A stretch of DNA of 64,000 bases from Oxyruncus cristatus (taxonomy: Eukaryota; Chordata; Aves; Passeriformes; Cotingidae): the NCBI GenBank assembly GCA_013399855.1, contig VXAY01006779.1:272178-336177 (forward strand). The letters run 5' to 3'. Under the pieces are notes generated by a model. The model worked only from the letters and a program-made list of their open reading frames with translations. It made no database searches and was not told where the DNA came from. The first letter of the stretch is position 1. Every line of letters starts with the position of its first letter. The translations under genes were made by a program, and so were the position numbers. Below, piece after piece: positions 1-14,269 of the stretch.

Positions 1-2440
1 GCAGAAATTAATCCCTAAGGATTAATTTTTCATAATTTGAAAAAAAAATTAAAAAGGGGAAAAAAAAACCCAAACCAAACCAACCTAAACAGGCTAAAAA
101 TGGCATTGATTACTACAAGTGCTCCAGGTTCAGTAGGGCAAAGACATTGTAATTAAGTTTTCTGCAGAATGTGAAAATACTACTACAGTCTGGTCCAAAC
201 TCTCCATTTTCACTGAAAAAGGACCAATTTTGCCACCTTCATCTTGGAAAGAATGTTACTCTGCACAAAGTTGTTGAAATGGCTCTTAGACAAAATATTG
301 CTTAATGTGAACTCCAATATTAGAAAAAGATGTTCATTACCACACAGATTTAAACACCAGAGATGTAGAGAGATGTACATAAAAGAGGAACTTCATGTCG
401 TTTGGGTATTTAATTTAGCAAGGCTTTAAAGTCAGGTAATGAGTAGAGTCATATAAATTCTTTTTTGTTGGGATGATTTCTTATTGGGGCACCTTCAGAG
501 TAGCTTGGGCAGGCTTTATAATGATGCTTCTGAAACCACAGTGTAGCATCTTTCGTCCCCCTGCCATCAAGACAATCTAAGATGCAGTTTTCCTGCAAGA
601 AATTTAGTGAGAGCTTTTCCACTTGCTGTGTTCATTTGCAAGTTAAGTTTTTCACCAGAAGAAGACCTATGGTCTCTAACAGATCATTGTGTTCAGTGGT
701 CGGGTTGTACAGAAACATATATTTGCCTGAAAACATATTCAAAATGCTTCTCCTGAAATTACTTTTTTAACTGTTGAATAGAATAATAGCAGTTTGTGTA
801 AAGTTCTATGACTTAAGAGAATTTTTTTATTAGAAAAGAACTATTGATTAAAAATTCTGAATTCGATAATGATTTAATTCACAGGAATATAATTTCTGAA
901 ACGCATTACTAATTGCCATGATATTGTCTGTGTGCACTTTTCTCCTCCTTTCATCTAGGCTTGATTTATTTTTCTGGTTATTGACCACCACAGTAAATAC
1001 TTCCTTTGAAACATTTTTTTTCTCATAACACTGTCACTGGCGAGGAAAACATCAGTTTTAACCTCATTTGTCGTAACAATCAAACAAATATTGAACAAAT
1101 ATTGAGTGGTGTTTCAGCCAAGTTCCATGCCTCTAGCCTTGGAACTTCAGTCTCATTGCTCCGTCTGTTTTTTATTTTAACCTAGTTCTTATTAAATCAG
1201 ATGTCCAGGAACATCCTGACCAACTGTATTGCAATTGACACCCTAAAGGTACGAGTTGAGTTTATCTCCACTGCAATAAATGCCTAAAACCAGACACCAA
1301 CATAAACCTTCCCAAAACTCATTGTCATGTTGTTGTTTTCAACTATTTGTCCTCTGGTATGTCCTCATTACTCTTTGAAAGTCCATGCAAAAATACTGTA
1401 CTTTTTTTTTTTTTCCTCTGGTATGAATTATTCCATTGGAAACTAAGGTTCAAATAATTTTTCCAAAATACAGTAGCATGTACTTTTTTTTTTTCTCACC
1501 GAGTGAATGTTTTATTTATGCATACAGAAATCCTATATATGTGAAACCATATAATACATTGAACTTATAGTCCTTTTTGCATTTCAGAATCCTACCTGGT
1601 AAACCAAAATAATATGCAGATGTTTCACATACTGCCTGAAATATAAATAATGAACACCACCAGCTTTGTTTTAATTCAAAAGGAGAAAAGTTGTAATTTT
1701 TTAATAAAATTATCCTGTAATCTATATTTAATGAAAATCTACCTTTACTGATGTTTTAGTGAACATTTAAAATAAATGAACTCAGTTTCTTTTACTAGAT
1801 TATGTTCCTATTTTAAATTAAGCTTTTTTTTTCTTTCACTAAGTTCCTTCCTTAACATTTAATCTGAATTGTGTAAGACATACTCCAATTTTGAGTTAGG
1901 TAAATGAAAGCCAGTGTGTTGACCAGGTGTAAACTGTTTCAATTCACAGTGGATACAGAGACCCTTATATCTGTGACTATCATACTTTTAACTGGCTAGG
2001 CCTAATCCTACACATGATGTTAAAAAGTACTTTTTCTGTTAATATATGCTTCAATATGAAGTTTAGACTATATTTCAAAGTACATGAACTAAAGCATCTA
2101 AAACCATCAGAGTGAAACTTTATATGGCTTACTAACAGCCCTGAGCTATCTTTGGTAAGTTCCTTCTCAAAAAAAGAGGATTGGCATCAGTTCAATAGGA
2201 GTCTTGAAAAATACTCAACAGTGACCACCCTTCACTTCCATTGCCTATCTCTGTACCAGGTTAAGTCAGACTCCTCATTAAGTATAACGTGAGTTTATCA
2301 CTCAGCAATATTTTCCCTTTTAGATGGCAACTGCTGTTTTTCATCCCCCTGTGAGCCTCAGTTGTTTGATGAAGTCAATATGAACAAAACAGTTTCAGGA
2401 CCACAGCTGATCCTCTTTGGGCCTGTTGTACAAGCCAGTT
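1..2440. other. Unique A/T-rich noncoding DNA
   Basis: No gene or clear repeat is visible. The open frames are short, lack family resemblance and are what A/T-rich DNA yields by chance. There is an A-rich stretch near 41-90 and T-runs near 1399-1415 and 1484-1494. Confidence 0.6.
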
Positions 2441-2445
2441 ACATA

Positions 2446-2893
2446 TGCCTTTGGTAACAGGGAAAGCTGTGTGCTGGGGGAAATCACACAATTTCAATCC
2501 TTTCAGCTGTGGTCTGCAAAGGGAAAAAGGACTGCCTCTCCAGGGAGTGGGTGCAAAAAGACCATTTATTAAAATGGCTTCCGCCTTTTATAATGTGGGG
2601 ACGGAACTTTCTAGAACAGAGGGTGTAATGGGGAGGAGCATGCAAATTAAGACCATATAAGGGAAGACATGGGAAGGACATGACCTTATAAGGGAATGGC
2701 TGCAGTGCAGCATGGATCAGCCAATAGGAAAATAGAGTTATGACGGAGTACAGAATAAGGGAATTTTGCAAAAACGTTGGTTTACAACAGATAGGGAAAA
2801 TACCATAAATTATTAAGGCTATTAAAAACCTGAACACAGGATTGACTGTAACAGTCCTGGCTATTTCAAACAAAGATTTCCTCGATCCCCTCA
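2446..2893 (-). mobile_element. Probable solo retroviral LTR (alpharetrovirus-like promoter layout)
   Basis: Read on the minus strand, this block has the order of signals expected in a retroviral U3-R-U5. An inverted CCAAT box (ATTGG, 2725-2721) comes first, then two perfect CArG boxes (2693-2684 and 2662-2653), an octamer (2647-2640), a TATAAAA box (2592-2586) and an AATAAA signal (2570-2565). A U5-like stretch follows. There is no gag, pol or env sequence beside it, so it is a solo LTR at most. I could not find a clean target-site duplication, so both ends are approximate. A 136-codon minus-strand frame (2484-2894) lies inside but resembles no known protein and is probably chance. Known: avian alpharetrovirus LTRs also carry CCAAT and CArG elements and place AATAAA just upstream of the cap site. 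Inferred: the element is an avian endogenous retrovirus relic. Family not identified. Confidence 0.6.
2565..2725 (-). promoter_or_regulatory. LTR promoter: CCAAT, two CArG boxes, octamer, TATA, poly(A) signal
   Basis: The CArG boxes fit CC(A/T)6GG exactly and their starts are 31 bp apart, about three helical turns; such sites bind serum response factor. The ATGCAAAT octamer on the plus strand (2640-2647) fits POU-factor binding. Only about 15 bases separate TATAAAA from AATAAA, so transcription would start at or just after the poly(A) signal. Whether the promoter is active cannot be judged from sequence. Confidence 0.55.
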
Positions 2894-5800
2894 TCCGATG
2901 AGTCTTCTGTTTTTCTTCTATCTTTTGTAACTTTCCTTGGCCTCATCTCCTACATTCAGCTCCTTGCTCTTTTACCTTGCTCTTTTCTTTGTCCCTTCAG
3001 ATAGATAGACAATAGCCTTCCTTCTGTCTGCTGCAATCCCACATTTAGTAACTCCAAGCTATTTTTCTCTAAATCCCGTTGTCTGCCCTGATTCGGGTCA
3101 CCTTTACTATTCCAACCATTCTCTCTGTACTAAATTCAGATCTAAAAGGTTTTAGAGTCTCTCAGTGGCAAGAGGATTTTTTGTGTAAATAGTTTTATAT
3201 ACCTATTGTAGTCCATAAACATACGAAAACATAACTTAGAAATCCAAACGGTGCTTGAGACTTGGTCTTCCTCCACAGAGAAAATTTATTATGAGTAAGA
3301 AGTGAATCTGCACATGCAGATTTTTCCTGTATACAGAGGTGACTGACTCTGGGGCAAGAAGGACTGACCTGCAGTTTAGAGAAAGTATATAATTCCCAAG
3401 CAGGAGCCATGAAGCTCTTTGAGGAATATCACTTTGATACCACCATCAGAAATACCATTTCTCAGATGAGTATTGAGGATGTACTGACACGGCACCAGAG
3501 AAAGAATTTTCTTTCATTCAGGGATAACTTTTTTTTCCTAGAAGGAGTGAAGACTCATGTCATTATTACAGTATGAGGCTCCATCCATCAGCTGAACATC
3601 TTGGAACTTAAAATGAATAAACAAAGAAGCTGGCAATATTGAAGGAAGAAGCAAAGAAGAAGAAAAGAATAATACTTAACCTTTAAAGTTAGCCTGAGGG
3701 GTTTTGCTTGCTTGTTTGTTTGTTTGCTGAAATGGACAGGTTTTTATCTCTCAAATCTCCACTGTTATGAATTGCAGAAGGTGAAGATAAGAATGACATT
3801 TGCTCCATTTCTTAGTTTCAGACATTTTAATACATGTTCAACATTTCACGAAACGCCTGTGAAGTTCATCCAAGGTGAATCTTCACTTGGTTTTTCTTCT
3901 CTATTCTCCTCTAAAACAGTTTTTAATTTCTCTGAAAATTTTAAGTGCGATTTTAAGAAATATGAGTTGAGTTATAAGCATCCTTTCAAAATAGCCCCCG
4001 CATTGAGCTCTGTTTCTAAGATGGACTTGTGAAAAGACTAAAAAAATAGAGGGAGGAAGAATTCATACCTTTAGCTTGTGCACTAATTTATAGGGTTGAT
4101 ACACCACATTTAGGTACCTCTTCTCATATGTGTAATAGATAATGGCAATAACAATAATTATTATATCTGCAGATTTTGAGATTCCACATAAAGTTTTTGA
4201 GGAAGCTGCAAGGTTGTAATATTCTCTACAATTTTATTCTAAGTATGTGAAGAGAAAAAAAAAGAAAACTTTTGACACTGGAGAAAAATATTATCTTCTG
4301 ATTACTGGATGCAGCCCTTCTAGTTCAAGGTTTTTCCTCTCAGGGGATTTCTACAATAAATTTGGGTCATTTCAAGTTGCAGCTCTGATAATTTTCTAGT
4401 AAGAAGCATACGTTTGGATAGAAGAACTAAACATAAAAAGTTAAATCACAAAGGTAACGTGGTGCTGGTATAGTGAGAAACTTACATTAAAGTTCTTCCC
4501 CAGGTAGAAAGTCGTAAATGCCAGAGCTGTCAGATAAATTGCAAGCAAAATCCAGCAAACATATGCCTAGATAAAATAGTCTTGCCATATAAACAGTTCT
4601 AGCAGTATTTTTATGTGAAATTTGTAGTAGGTGAACTGAAAATGATGATAAGGAAGGTCAGAAGAACTCTCTGTCATAATGTCAGTGTTTGAATAATCCT
4701 TTATTTATACTGTAATTAGAAAATTCATAGCATGACTACCTTTCAATATTTTCTCTCATTTTTTTCTCTATAATATAATTTTGCTTAAATTTTCTTCTGA
4801 AAATATGGAATTTATAGAACAAATAAACATAAGTTATACATTTAGATCATAAACCCCAGAAAATATTGTAAAAATGTTATAAAATTAGATACCTCCTGAA
4901 TGATGAAAATGGAAATCACCATTTTGGATAACCTCTATAGTTCACTGGTATGTTACAAATGGAAACATAAAGGGATTCATTTATTACAAGTCTTTTTTTT
5001 TTTTTTTTTCTGAAGCAGTACAATGAACACTTTTCACTTTGATTATGTTCAGCATTAATTAAAATGTTTTGCATAGTTTTCCTTAGTAGTGACATTTAGA
5101 AAATTGGACAAAAGGCACCATGTCTGATAGTGAATAATGTCTTTGCAACCATCAAGGTGAGACAAAAGCAATATCAAGTATAAATCATCATAATGAAATA
5201 AATTAACATGGAGAGATAACACTATGTTGAAACAACAGCTACTTCCTAACCAGGGAGAGTATTCTGAACCAGGAGCTGGTTCAGTCTTCAGAGTTATATT
5301 GAAATCCATTTTACTGTTGGTAGAAACATAGAATATGAGTTTAAATCTGATCATATAGTCTTCTTTTAGGGTCAAACTACTGACACACCATGAAAGGGTA
5401 CCTTTCTCTAAAAATATTGTCCACAGTGCCATTGAAAATTATCTGTGAAATAATACAATTTTTAATGTGAATTGCAGCTCCTTTCAGAAGCAGAACCAGT
5501 GTACTAGTGCTGTAATGGTGCTGAACCAGAACACAAATAGCAAACGTACAAATATCTTGTTTGCCCAGCTTCTCATTCTTATGGAAATAGAGATGACTTT
5601 GAATTCAGTTACAAACTTGACAGCATGTTAGGCTGTTGAAAGTGGAATTTTTTACTGGACTGGTGAATAACAGATGTAGGTTCTGCACAGAACCAAATTT
5701 AATTTCTTTTTCCTTTCAAAATTCAAGCTTTCTAAATGTTCATAAAAGGAAAGAATCAAAATAACAATTTAATGTGTGTTTCTGTATGCATAGTAAAGTG

Positions 5801-8800
5801 AGAAACATAATTCTCCTTTTTTGCTATTTGTGTGTCAAGCATGCATGCCTGGTGTTTTAGAATAAGGAAAATTATGCAAAAAAAAAATATAAATTGTTCA
5901 AGTATCTCCAACTCCAAATCAGAATATGGAGCCTATAGCCAGCTTTTATTTTTACCTTTTCCACAACAAAAAAACCAAACTGTAGGTGTAATAAAATACA
6001 TTTGTACTCATTAAGTTTAGGTGGGTATTTGTGCCTAACATGTAATAGAAAAAAATAGGTCTTAAGGACTCGTATACATTCAGATCAAAAGACATTTTGT
6101 TTTGGCTGTGTATTTTTACAGCACGTGTTTCTCTTCCAGATTAAAAATGTAAAATATTTATTAGAGTGTATGCGATTATAATAAATTGATTCTACTCCAC
6201 TTTGCAACAAAACTTCCAAGTGCTGTAATTCTTTGTGAGGGAGAATTAATCATGCTGTATCGCTTTTTCCCAGGAACCAGGGTTTCTTGTAATCTCTGGA
6301 AACCCAGACAGCTGAGAAACTGCAAGGCAAGAAAGAAAGGAGACAATTGAGGCTTCAGGTTACCTGGTCAAACAACCTCCAGAGCCAGCAACCCAGGACC
6401 TTTCCCAGCTACATTGTCACACAGCTGCATGGATGTCCAGTGCAACCCATTTTATTGGGGTCTTTCCAGCAAAGGGATGCTAAGAGATGTGTGACCCCAC
6501 AGAAGGCTTTCATTTTCACAGATTAGAAAATTCAGAAAAAAACCTCTTCCATGTAATGGAATACCCAATGTATTCTTTTCTTTTTAGTTTCTGATCTGTC
6601 CCATGTCTTGGCATTCATATGTGTATACTCAAAACTTCAGACAATTACTACTAAATCCAGAAACTGAAGTTTAACTTTGAGATAATAATGTGATTTTAGG
6701 GGTAACTATAAATATAATAAATTCTGGATTTAACTGTATCCCATAGAAATCTACGAAGATACCTCAGAGATTCAATAATTTGATTTCAAAATGTGCAATA
6801 CACCAAGATTAGGCCTTGTGTTGTTTAAATATGCTGGAAATCTCAAGGGAAATGAAGTTATTGAGCATTCCCTAGTAATATGAATATTGCTTTGAGTCCT
6901 TAATGTTGCTATAGTCTTTTTTAATAATCATTGAAATAGAAAAAAATCCTGATTTCTGTATTTTCAATTGTAACACAAAATCCCATCTTGAGCTGAAAGC
7001 CTTCTGTCTGCTCTGATTTCCTGCATACTGGGAAAAAGTAGCCTATTAAAGCTTGTGAAACATGAAAACAAAACTCTTTTCTTCAAGGGAAACAAGACAG
7101 TTTGGGTAGCACTTCACTTTCTCACAACAAGAGTAGAGGAAAGAGTGGGAATTACCTCTGCTTCTGGATGCTACCTCTGCTGTAGGCGGAAGGGTGCTAC
7201 TCTTGCCTTCCTGCACCAAAGTTCTTGAAACAAAATTTGAGCTGTAGTTATCTTGGACTTCTGGAGAGAAGTTCATTGAGCAACCGATATGAGAAAAATG
7301 GACTAACCTGACATTCTGACCGCTCTCCTCAGATTACTGTTCCACATTTGCAACTGGTGTCATTGCCATAATGATCCTATAGAATTGCAAATAAGAAGTG
7401 AATTCCACATGGCCATGAATAAGAAAAAAGATCAGTTCATGAACTATTTCCTGCATAATGTGGTCTACCATCCCAAAATGTTGTGGATTTTTTTATGCAG
7501 GATTTTCATAAACTTATTTTGTTAAAATGTTTTACTGAGCTGTTGTGGCAAAGGTTTTCCACTTGAAATAATTTCACCCGAGTTCTTGCTTTGCAAAGAA
7601 GTTTGGAAAGGTCAGTAAGCAGAACATTGATCTCAGAAGTATGTCAAAGGCAGGTGTTTAAATTAATGTACAATTCATTTTACTGCGTAACTAATTTCTT
7701 ACAAATCATGAAAAATTTCCTTCTCTATGTAGGCATTTATACAGACTATTAGATCTAGTTCTAAATCATTAATCCCTCCAAGTTGCAGTTATTCATAAAA
7801 TATAATGTAGCTTCCTTCTACATCTTCCTTCCATGGTAGGTTCATAAATGTTCAGTTTACTTTTTAAAAAGTCGGTAAAATAAAACAAAAGTCATTAGCA
7901 CACACAAAACCTGAGTTCATTCATTTACATAGGCAGGGAAACTTGTGACTGGGTGTTTCTACCTCTTACAATGGTATTTTTCAGAGTTCTTTTAATGTCA
8001 GCTGAAAGAAACAAGGAAATTCTCAATTGCCTTTTGTAAGTCAATCAGTGCCCTTCTGCAGAGTATAAATCAGTCCACAGTCAGCTCAGGAATTTTCATA
8101 TGTATGTGTTTACTACAGAGAAACTCAAACGTGCATTTTACCTGAAAGGTAAAGGTAAAAAGTTACCTTGTGCTGTTGCCACCAGCTGTGAAGTGTTATG
8201 CAGTACAGGGTTGAAGATGAGATATGATATACTGCCTATATTTTGTCCATGTGTATTGCATGTAGTCAATATTTGTCATATGACCAGCCTTGTTAGTCTA
8301 ATTATTTTTTACTGTTGTTGTAGAAGGACCTTATTCTTTTAACTTCCTTAAGAAAAAGGATCACCAAAGTACATGCTTACATCCTCTCTCCTCCATGAAA
8401 TATAACTCATATGCTCTGCTGTTGCAAGCCAGTTGATTCTATAGCCCTTCAACAAACATCTCCTGCATCTCGCCTCATGATATAGGCACACCCCCATTTG
8501 GAGAAATTCATAAGGGAAAAAGCTTTGTAGTCAGTATGACTGCAGCCTTAAGGACAACCCCAAGGATAAAACACATTGAAACACTCAACCTGGGAAAACC
8601 CTGTCACTGATTTGCTTCAGATCTTCCTGATAAAGAGCTCATTAAAGAATGATCGTCAGGCTCAGATCCTCACTGTTTTTCTTGTTTATTCCTGTACCAA
8701 GTTAGGAAAAAAAAAAAAAAGGAAACTTTTTCAGAAATGTTACTGTGATTCTGGAGAGCGTCAGACACATAAACCTGCCATTCACATTAGTGAAAAACCA

Positions 8801-9840
8801 TATGTACAGCTTCTCCCATATGTCACGGTTTCTCTGAGCTCTTAGCCTGCACAATGAGACTGAGGTGGCTGCATTATATGTGAGGTGCCATTATAGGACA
8901 ATGCAAATATCACTGCAGGTTAATACAATAGTATATTGTAACTGTAATGTATGCAAGAAAATGTTTCTGTTTTACCTAGCTAATTAACAATTAAAATATT
9001 GAAAGAAGTGGAGTCCTTTAAGAAAATTACCAGTGAATCTCTAGAGTTTGTGTTGCTGTTATTAAGATTTTGCACCTCATAATTTTTATGGCGTGTTTCT
9101 GCAAAGGAGGAGGATGAGGAGCTCTTGAATTGTGTGTCGTAGACAGCAAGGTTGTAGAATTTGTCTCTTTCCCTGAAATGGAGTGACCTGAGAAAATAAA
9201 ATTGACTCATTTTGTTCAAAGGACAAAAATACAAGAATGATCTCATTATTGCGTCATACCTCAAAACAATGAGAAACCCTGGCTCAGTGTTATATCCATA
9301 GCCTTTTTTTTTTAATGAATTTGGATTTAATGTTCTTTAGGGTACTGCCTGAAACAAGGTCTTCTTAGGAATTCCTTCTCAGTAACACTATTGATAAAAA
9401 GGAACTATTTTTTTTTGTCATTTTGTAAGTTTTTATACACTCTTTCCTTCAGATCTGATGAAGATAGTCCTTATCTTTATTATTTCCCTCTAATCCTCTT
9501 TCATCTGCACTGGTTAAAATTTCAGAATGGAGGCCTATAGGCATCCTGAAATCTTTTCATAGTTAGTAGATTTTTCTAAGTACATATCAGACCTCATAGC
9601 CAGGGACCATCCCTCTGCCCCAACAACCAGCAGGGCATCCAGAGGTCTCCAAAGCAGATTGTTGCCTTGGAGTTTTTGATTTTTTAATTTTTATAGACTT
9701 TAGAAGTAGTTATGTAGTGAATGAAGATTTTAACGTAGCTGTATTATATCCCTTACCCTTAATATAGTGTTTACACATGCAAAACCCCATCCCATATCAA
9801 TCCCTCTAAATTCCATTAGTCAGTTTAGTCTCCTTATTCA
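2894..9840. other. Unique A/T-rich noncoding DNA
   Basis: No gene or confidently recognised repeat. There is a short TTTG/TTGC-type tandem run near 3700-3730, a long T-run near 4993-5010 and an A-run near 8706-8720. A moderately G/C-richer stretch at about 6270-6510 has no identifiable repeat ends. The frames of 60-125 codons here (for example minus strand 5055-5432) have no recognisable family features. Confidence 0.55.
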
Positions 9841-9844
9841 AGGT

Positions 9845-10075
9845 AGAATTGTAGAAAACACCCTAAAATCTGCACCAGAAGATACAGACGTAGACACAAC
9901 GACCTTCAAGCCCAGAGCTTTGGAAAGCCTCCAAGAACTGCAGGTGCTTCAAGGAAGATGAAGATGAGGAAGAGGGGGTCCCAAACTCCCCCAGACTCAA
10001 TTCCTGAAGGGTGGGTCTGGGGACAGAATGGGGCAGAACCAGAGGGTCGATGAACGGGGATTGAATGGAAATCAT
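9845..10075. other. Unassigned G/C-richer patch, open on both strands
   Basis: This patch is richer in G and C than its surroundings and contains a GA-rich purine run around 9955-9980. Short frames are open on both strands (plus 9767-9961, minus 9863-10075). On the minus strand the GA-run gives a poly-serine tract, which is a low-complexity artefact. I could not match the patch to CR1, RTE or a known LTR. It may be a decayed retroviral fragment or a piece of unique sequence. Confidence 0.35.
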
Positions 10076-13000
10076 TATAAAGATCCCACCTGTTTTTATT
10101 CTCTAAAATTGAATATGTCTTTATTGATATATGGATTTTTGAATTTACCCCATTCTCGTAGTGTTTGAGGGTGTCCCTATAAAACAGAATTTAAAAAGAA
10201 TTTTATTGATGCATCCACAAACAAGTTTTTCATTTACACAAACTTTCAATTTACTGCAGGGAGAGAGGTACTCCCCTTCTTTTGCAGTAACCTGTTATGT
10301 TACTCATTTAACTGTAGGACAAGGTCTCACCCTACTATGAAAGGCCATGGTTTTTTGGCTTTTTTTTGAATCACAGTAATACTATAACTCAGCTTCAGTT
10401 AACTGGAAAGCAATGCAACATTTCTTATACAATGAAGCAGTATATTCATACACCTTTCAGGACAAAAGAATATCATAGGGGTTCTTGCTCCCATGTGCAA
10501 GACTGTTTGAAGGGTGAAAGATTGTGGTGTCTGCCTCTCTGAGTGATTCTGTCTCTTCAGCTGGCTTTTGTTACTTAAACTGAGCTGTGTTTGAATGCTT
10601 TAGGAAAAATATAGACACGTTTTTGCAGTTAAGGGCTTTTTTAAGGGCAAGAGTTAATACAATCTTTTTGCAACATACTAAAGTGCTCACTGAAGTAGGA
10701 CTCATATATTGTTTTTATTTATTTTCCCTGTGATCCTGAAAATTTCTCTTAAGAATGGATGGACTGGAAGAAAAACAAGTTGGGTAGACAACAGATATGT
10801 TTTACTGCAGAGTAGTAAGAATGCTCATTAAAACTGTGTGAAACTTTGAATTTAAACTTGAGTACAGGGGTATACACAAAACCAATGACATTGTAGGATC
10901 TATCATCCAGGCAAGCCTTTTTAACAACAGTGAAGATTGACAAAGTGACCAAGTCCAAATACCGTCTGAGCAAACCTGGAACCTATCAGCTGAATCCAAC
11001 CACACTGGGAATTATACCTCATGGTAAATAACATGCACAGCTTAAATAAACTGTAAACCAGCTAATTAGAACTAGAAAATATGATTCAAAAATTAATAAA
11101 ATAAAAATATTTCTGGTTAATATTAATGATGGCATAATTCTTTAATACTCAAACTAAAATGTCCTGTTCAAAACATATAGGTAAGTAAGGTTACATTATC
11201 AACTTTCTTGAGTAGCATATTACTGTAACTGACTCTATGCAGATGATTGCTGCATTACAATCCTAGCTCCAAATCCATGCACTGAGACAGATAAATGGTT
11301 ATCATTCAAATGCTCAATGGACAGTCAAAGAAACAGATATTGATATTTTGTATGTGGAGAAGGATGTGAGGCTTCTGGTGACTGAGGAAAAATAATAAAA
11401 ATAAAAGACAGTTGCAAGTGGATTTGAGTCACTGATAAATTAATTGTTTCGCAATAAGGAAGTGATTCTGTCATTTTCTACCTTCTTTTTTAAATTAAAC
11501 TCTTGTATATTCTCTATGTGGAGGGAGGGATCCTCACAAAACAGAGGTGGTACAAACATAAAGCCATAATGCTATCTAGAATCTCTGCCTGGAGTCTTCA
11601 AAACCAGATGGTGCAAAGGCTGTTTTATATAAGACACAAGCCAAGGCAAGACATGAAACTCAGAGAAAAAAAGTCTTAGCTAAGTAGTTTGGGATCAAAC
11701 AAGTGCCCACTGAAGTAAGTAAAAACTTTCCTAATATGAGGAGATAAGAGTGAGAATATTATTAATTGTCAAAGTCAAATGTACATGTCCTATTTCCTTC
11801 TCCCAGCTCAACCAGTTATTATGGACTCAAAAAAGCCAAGCACAGTCTCACCTTTTGTACTTCAGCTGTTCCAAGAAGGAGGTTGAGCCAGTATGTAGCC
11901 AGATTTGGCTCAAGATGTCCTTTTCACTAAAGGCAAATTGAATTGTCACTACCACAAGTGTGAAGGGTGCAGACTGGGTTGTTCTGATATGACAAAGATG
12001 GAGAAACAAAAGGGGATTAAAGTGAGTCAGGGAGAATTTTGAAGAAAGGAATTTTTCTTAACCCAGTGGTAGCATCTGCTGCTTCTGTCTGATACAAAAT
12101 TCTCCTTCTTCTAACAAAACTTTTTCTGTTTTTTTCCTGCATATTCATGGTTTCTGTCTGTGTGGTAAAAGTAAGTCTGGCTTTATAGACTTTTGATATA
12201 AAAACCAGACAGCAGGACCATAGCTATCAGGTCACTTGTTTCAATCTAGTGTTTGGACCCTTAAGTGGAAAATCTCATAACCCTCTTCCTTCTCTCCTGA
12301 CTGTCCATCTGATGTGACAATTACTCTGCCAGAGCAGACCTGAAGGTAGGTCTGCTTATGTTTACAGACCCTGACCCAAGTAGTCCACCTAATACCTGTG
12401 CTTGTGTCCTTGAGAAAGTATTTAGTCCAAACTACATGTTGGTTGGTACCATAACTTTGTTGGTTACCCTGGAAGCAGAAAAGGGGTTTCACTACTACCT
12501 TTGGGTAGACTAAACATTTTTGATGAACTCAAACGACCAGATTTTATTTTTCATCTATGTATAAATTAGAGTTAATGAGCATTTTTTATATACTTTCTGT
12601 TGTACCTTCATTTTATTGGCACTTGTCTCTCAGTTTCAATCTGTATTATTTATCATGCTTCAGTGTGCCATGATAAAATTAGTTCTGAGCAAGAAATGTC
12701 TCTGTTTATTGTATCTGCAGTCTTCCATTCAGATGTTAGTTTAAATATCTGTAGCTCTGCATTTACAATATGAGAATGTCAGAATGTACCAGGTCACTGA
12801 AAAATGAAATATTTGTAGGAGTGGATCAATTCAAACAAAACTCCTTTTCACAGAGATAGGAAAAAAATTAAAGTAATTATTTAGGATATTTTTAAGGGTT
12901 TGGGGTTTGTTGGTTTTTGTTTTTTTTTCCTAGTTTAAGGGGCATTGCAGAAGAATTAAAAAAAAAGATTGTAAAAGAATTACAGTCCAATATTGGAAAG

Positions 13001-14265
13001 TTTTGATGGACTTAGCTTAGAATGTTCTTCGAAGCTAAGATTGTTTTAAAATGAAAAATTATTTTTTTCAACTGGTTAGATTTCTTTCACATTGTACACC
13101 ATCACGTTGGAGTGTTTGTTGTGAATCCAACTTTTCTGTTAACCGTGTGCTTTTAAAACTGCCAACCTTTACTGTACTGTTTCTGAATCAACGTGATAGG
13201 ACTGATGAATCTAGCAAACAATATCTATTCCCTACCAAATAAAATATAACCTTAGGTGGAACATATATTGTGTGATGAGAAATAAAATACTTTTACCAAA
13301 AAAAAATGCCCATAACTCCACATGCACAAGAGGATTGCATGTTTTGAGCAAGAAGTAATTTTCCACAGAAGACTTATTTTTTTCAAGATAATAAATAATT
13401 GTAAGTGACTACATAAAGTTATTTTTTACAAACCATAAAATTCCAAGGCAAAGTATCTTGGAGAAACTCAATGATAACATTTTTCAGAGCTGGTAAGGCA
13501 AACTTTTTGTACAGTGATGTAAATATGATTGCTACAGAGCAATGTCTGGATTTAGTATTTTTAGCACTTTAAAGGTGAATTTCTTAAATGGATATGGATT
13601 TTTTTCACATTTAGTAAAATTATTTCAGTTTATCCACATCAGTTTGTTTTAATATTAGCAAAAAAATACTGTTTTGGAAGCCAAATTCTTTTCAGAGCTT
13701 ATTTATTGAAGTTTATCTGAGTTGAGCAAGAATACAAGTTGATCAAAAACTTTATAAATGCTTTAGTTGTTGGTTTCATAATAATGACCAGACTGATAGA
13801 ACATTATTTTTCCATTTTTAACAGACTGAAAGCAGATTGGAAACAAAGAAAAAGAATGAACAAAATTAGTTGTTTAATGAACATCCCAAAAACCTATTAG
13901 CAGGAATAAACATGAAAAATCAACAGGCATTAGGATAGCTTAAGACTCCAAGGCCAGAGACAGCCAGTGAAGGTCATGCATTTATGCCAGTTTGGTGGAC
14001 CTGGTGTTCTGCCAAAGGAACTTTTAATTCAATTTTTGGGTTTGTTGTTTTTTTTTTTTTTTTTTAATCCCTGAAACTTTTGCCAAGCACTACAATTCAA
14101 AACTGCTGTTTTGCCTTGCTCACTGCCATAGTTTGGCTTTTCAGTTTAGAACAAATCCTTTAAAAATGTTCATATGAAAACTATGAGTTCTACAAGTATT
14201 TATTCTCATCTTCTAATTTGTTTCATGTTTTCCTCAACAAAAGCAACTGCTGGAATTCGATTATA
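10076..14265. other. Unique A/T-rich noncoding DNA
   Basis: I see no gene and no identifiable transposon. T-runs occur near 12918-12929 and 14047-14066. Open frames are all under about 85 codons and lack motifs. Confidence 0.55.
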
Positions 14266-14269
14266 ATTG

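Noticed and set aside
2484..2894. 136-codon minus-strand frame
   Set aside because: It covers an LTR with promoter signals on the same strand. The residues follow those regulatory motifs rather than a protein family.
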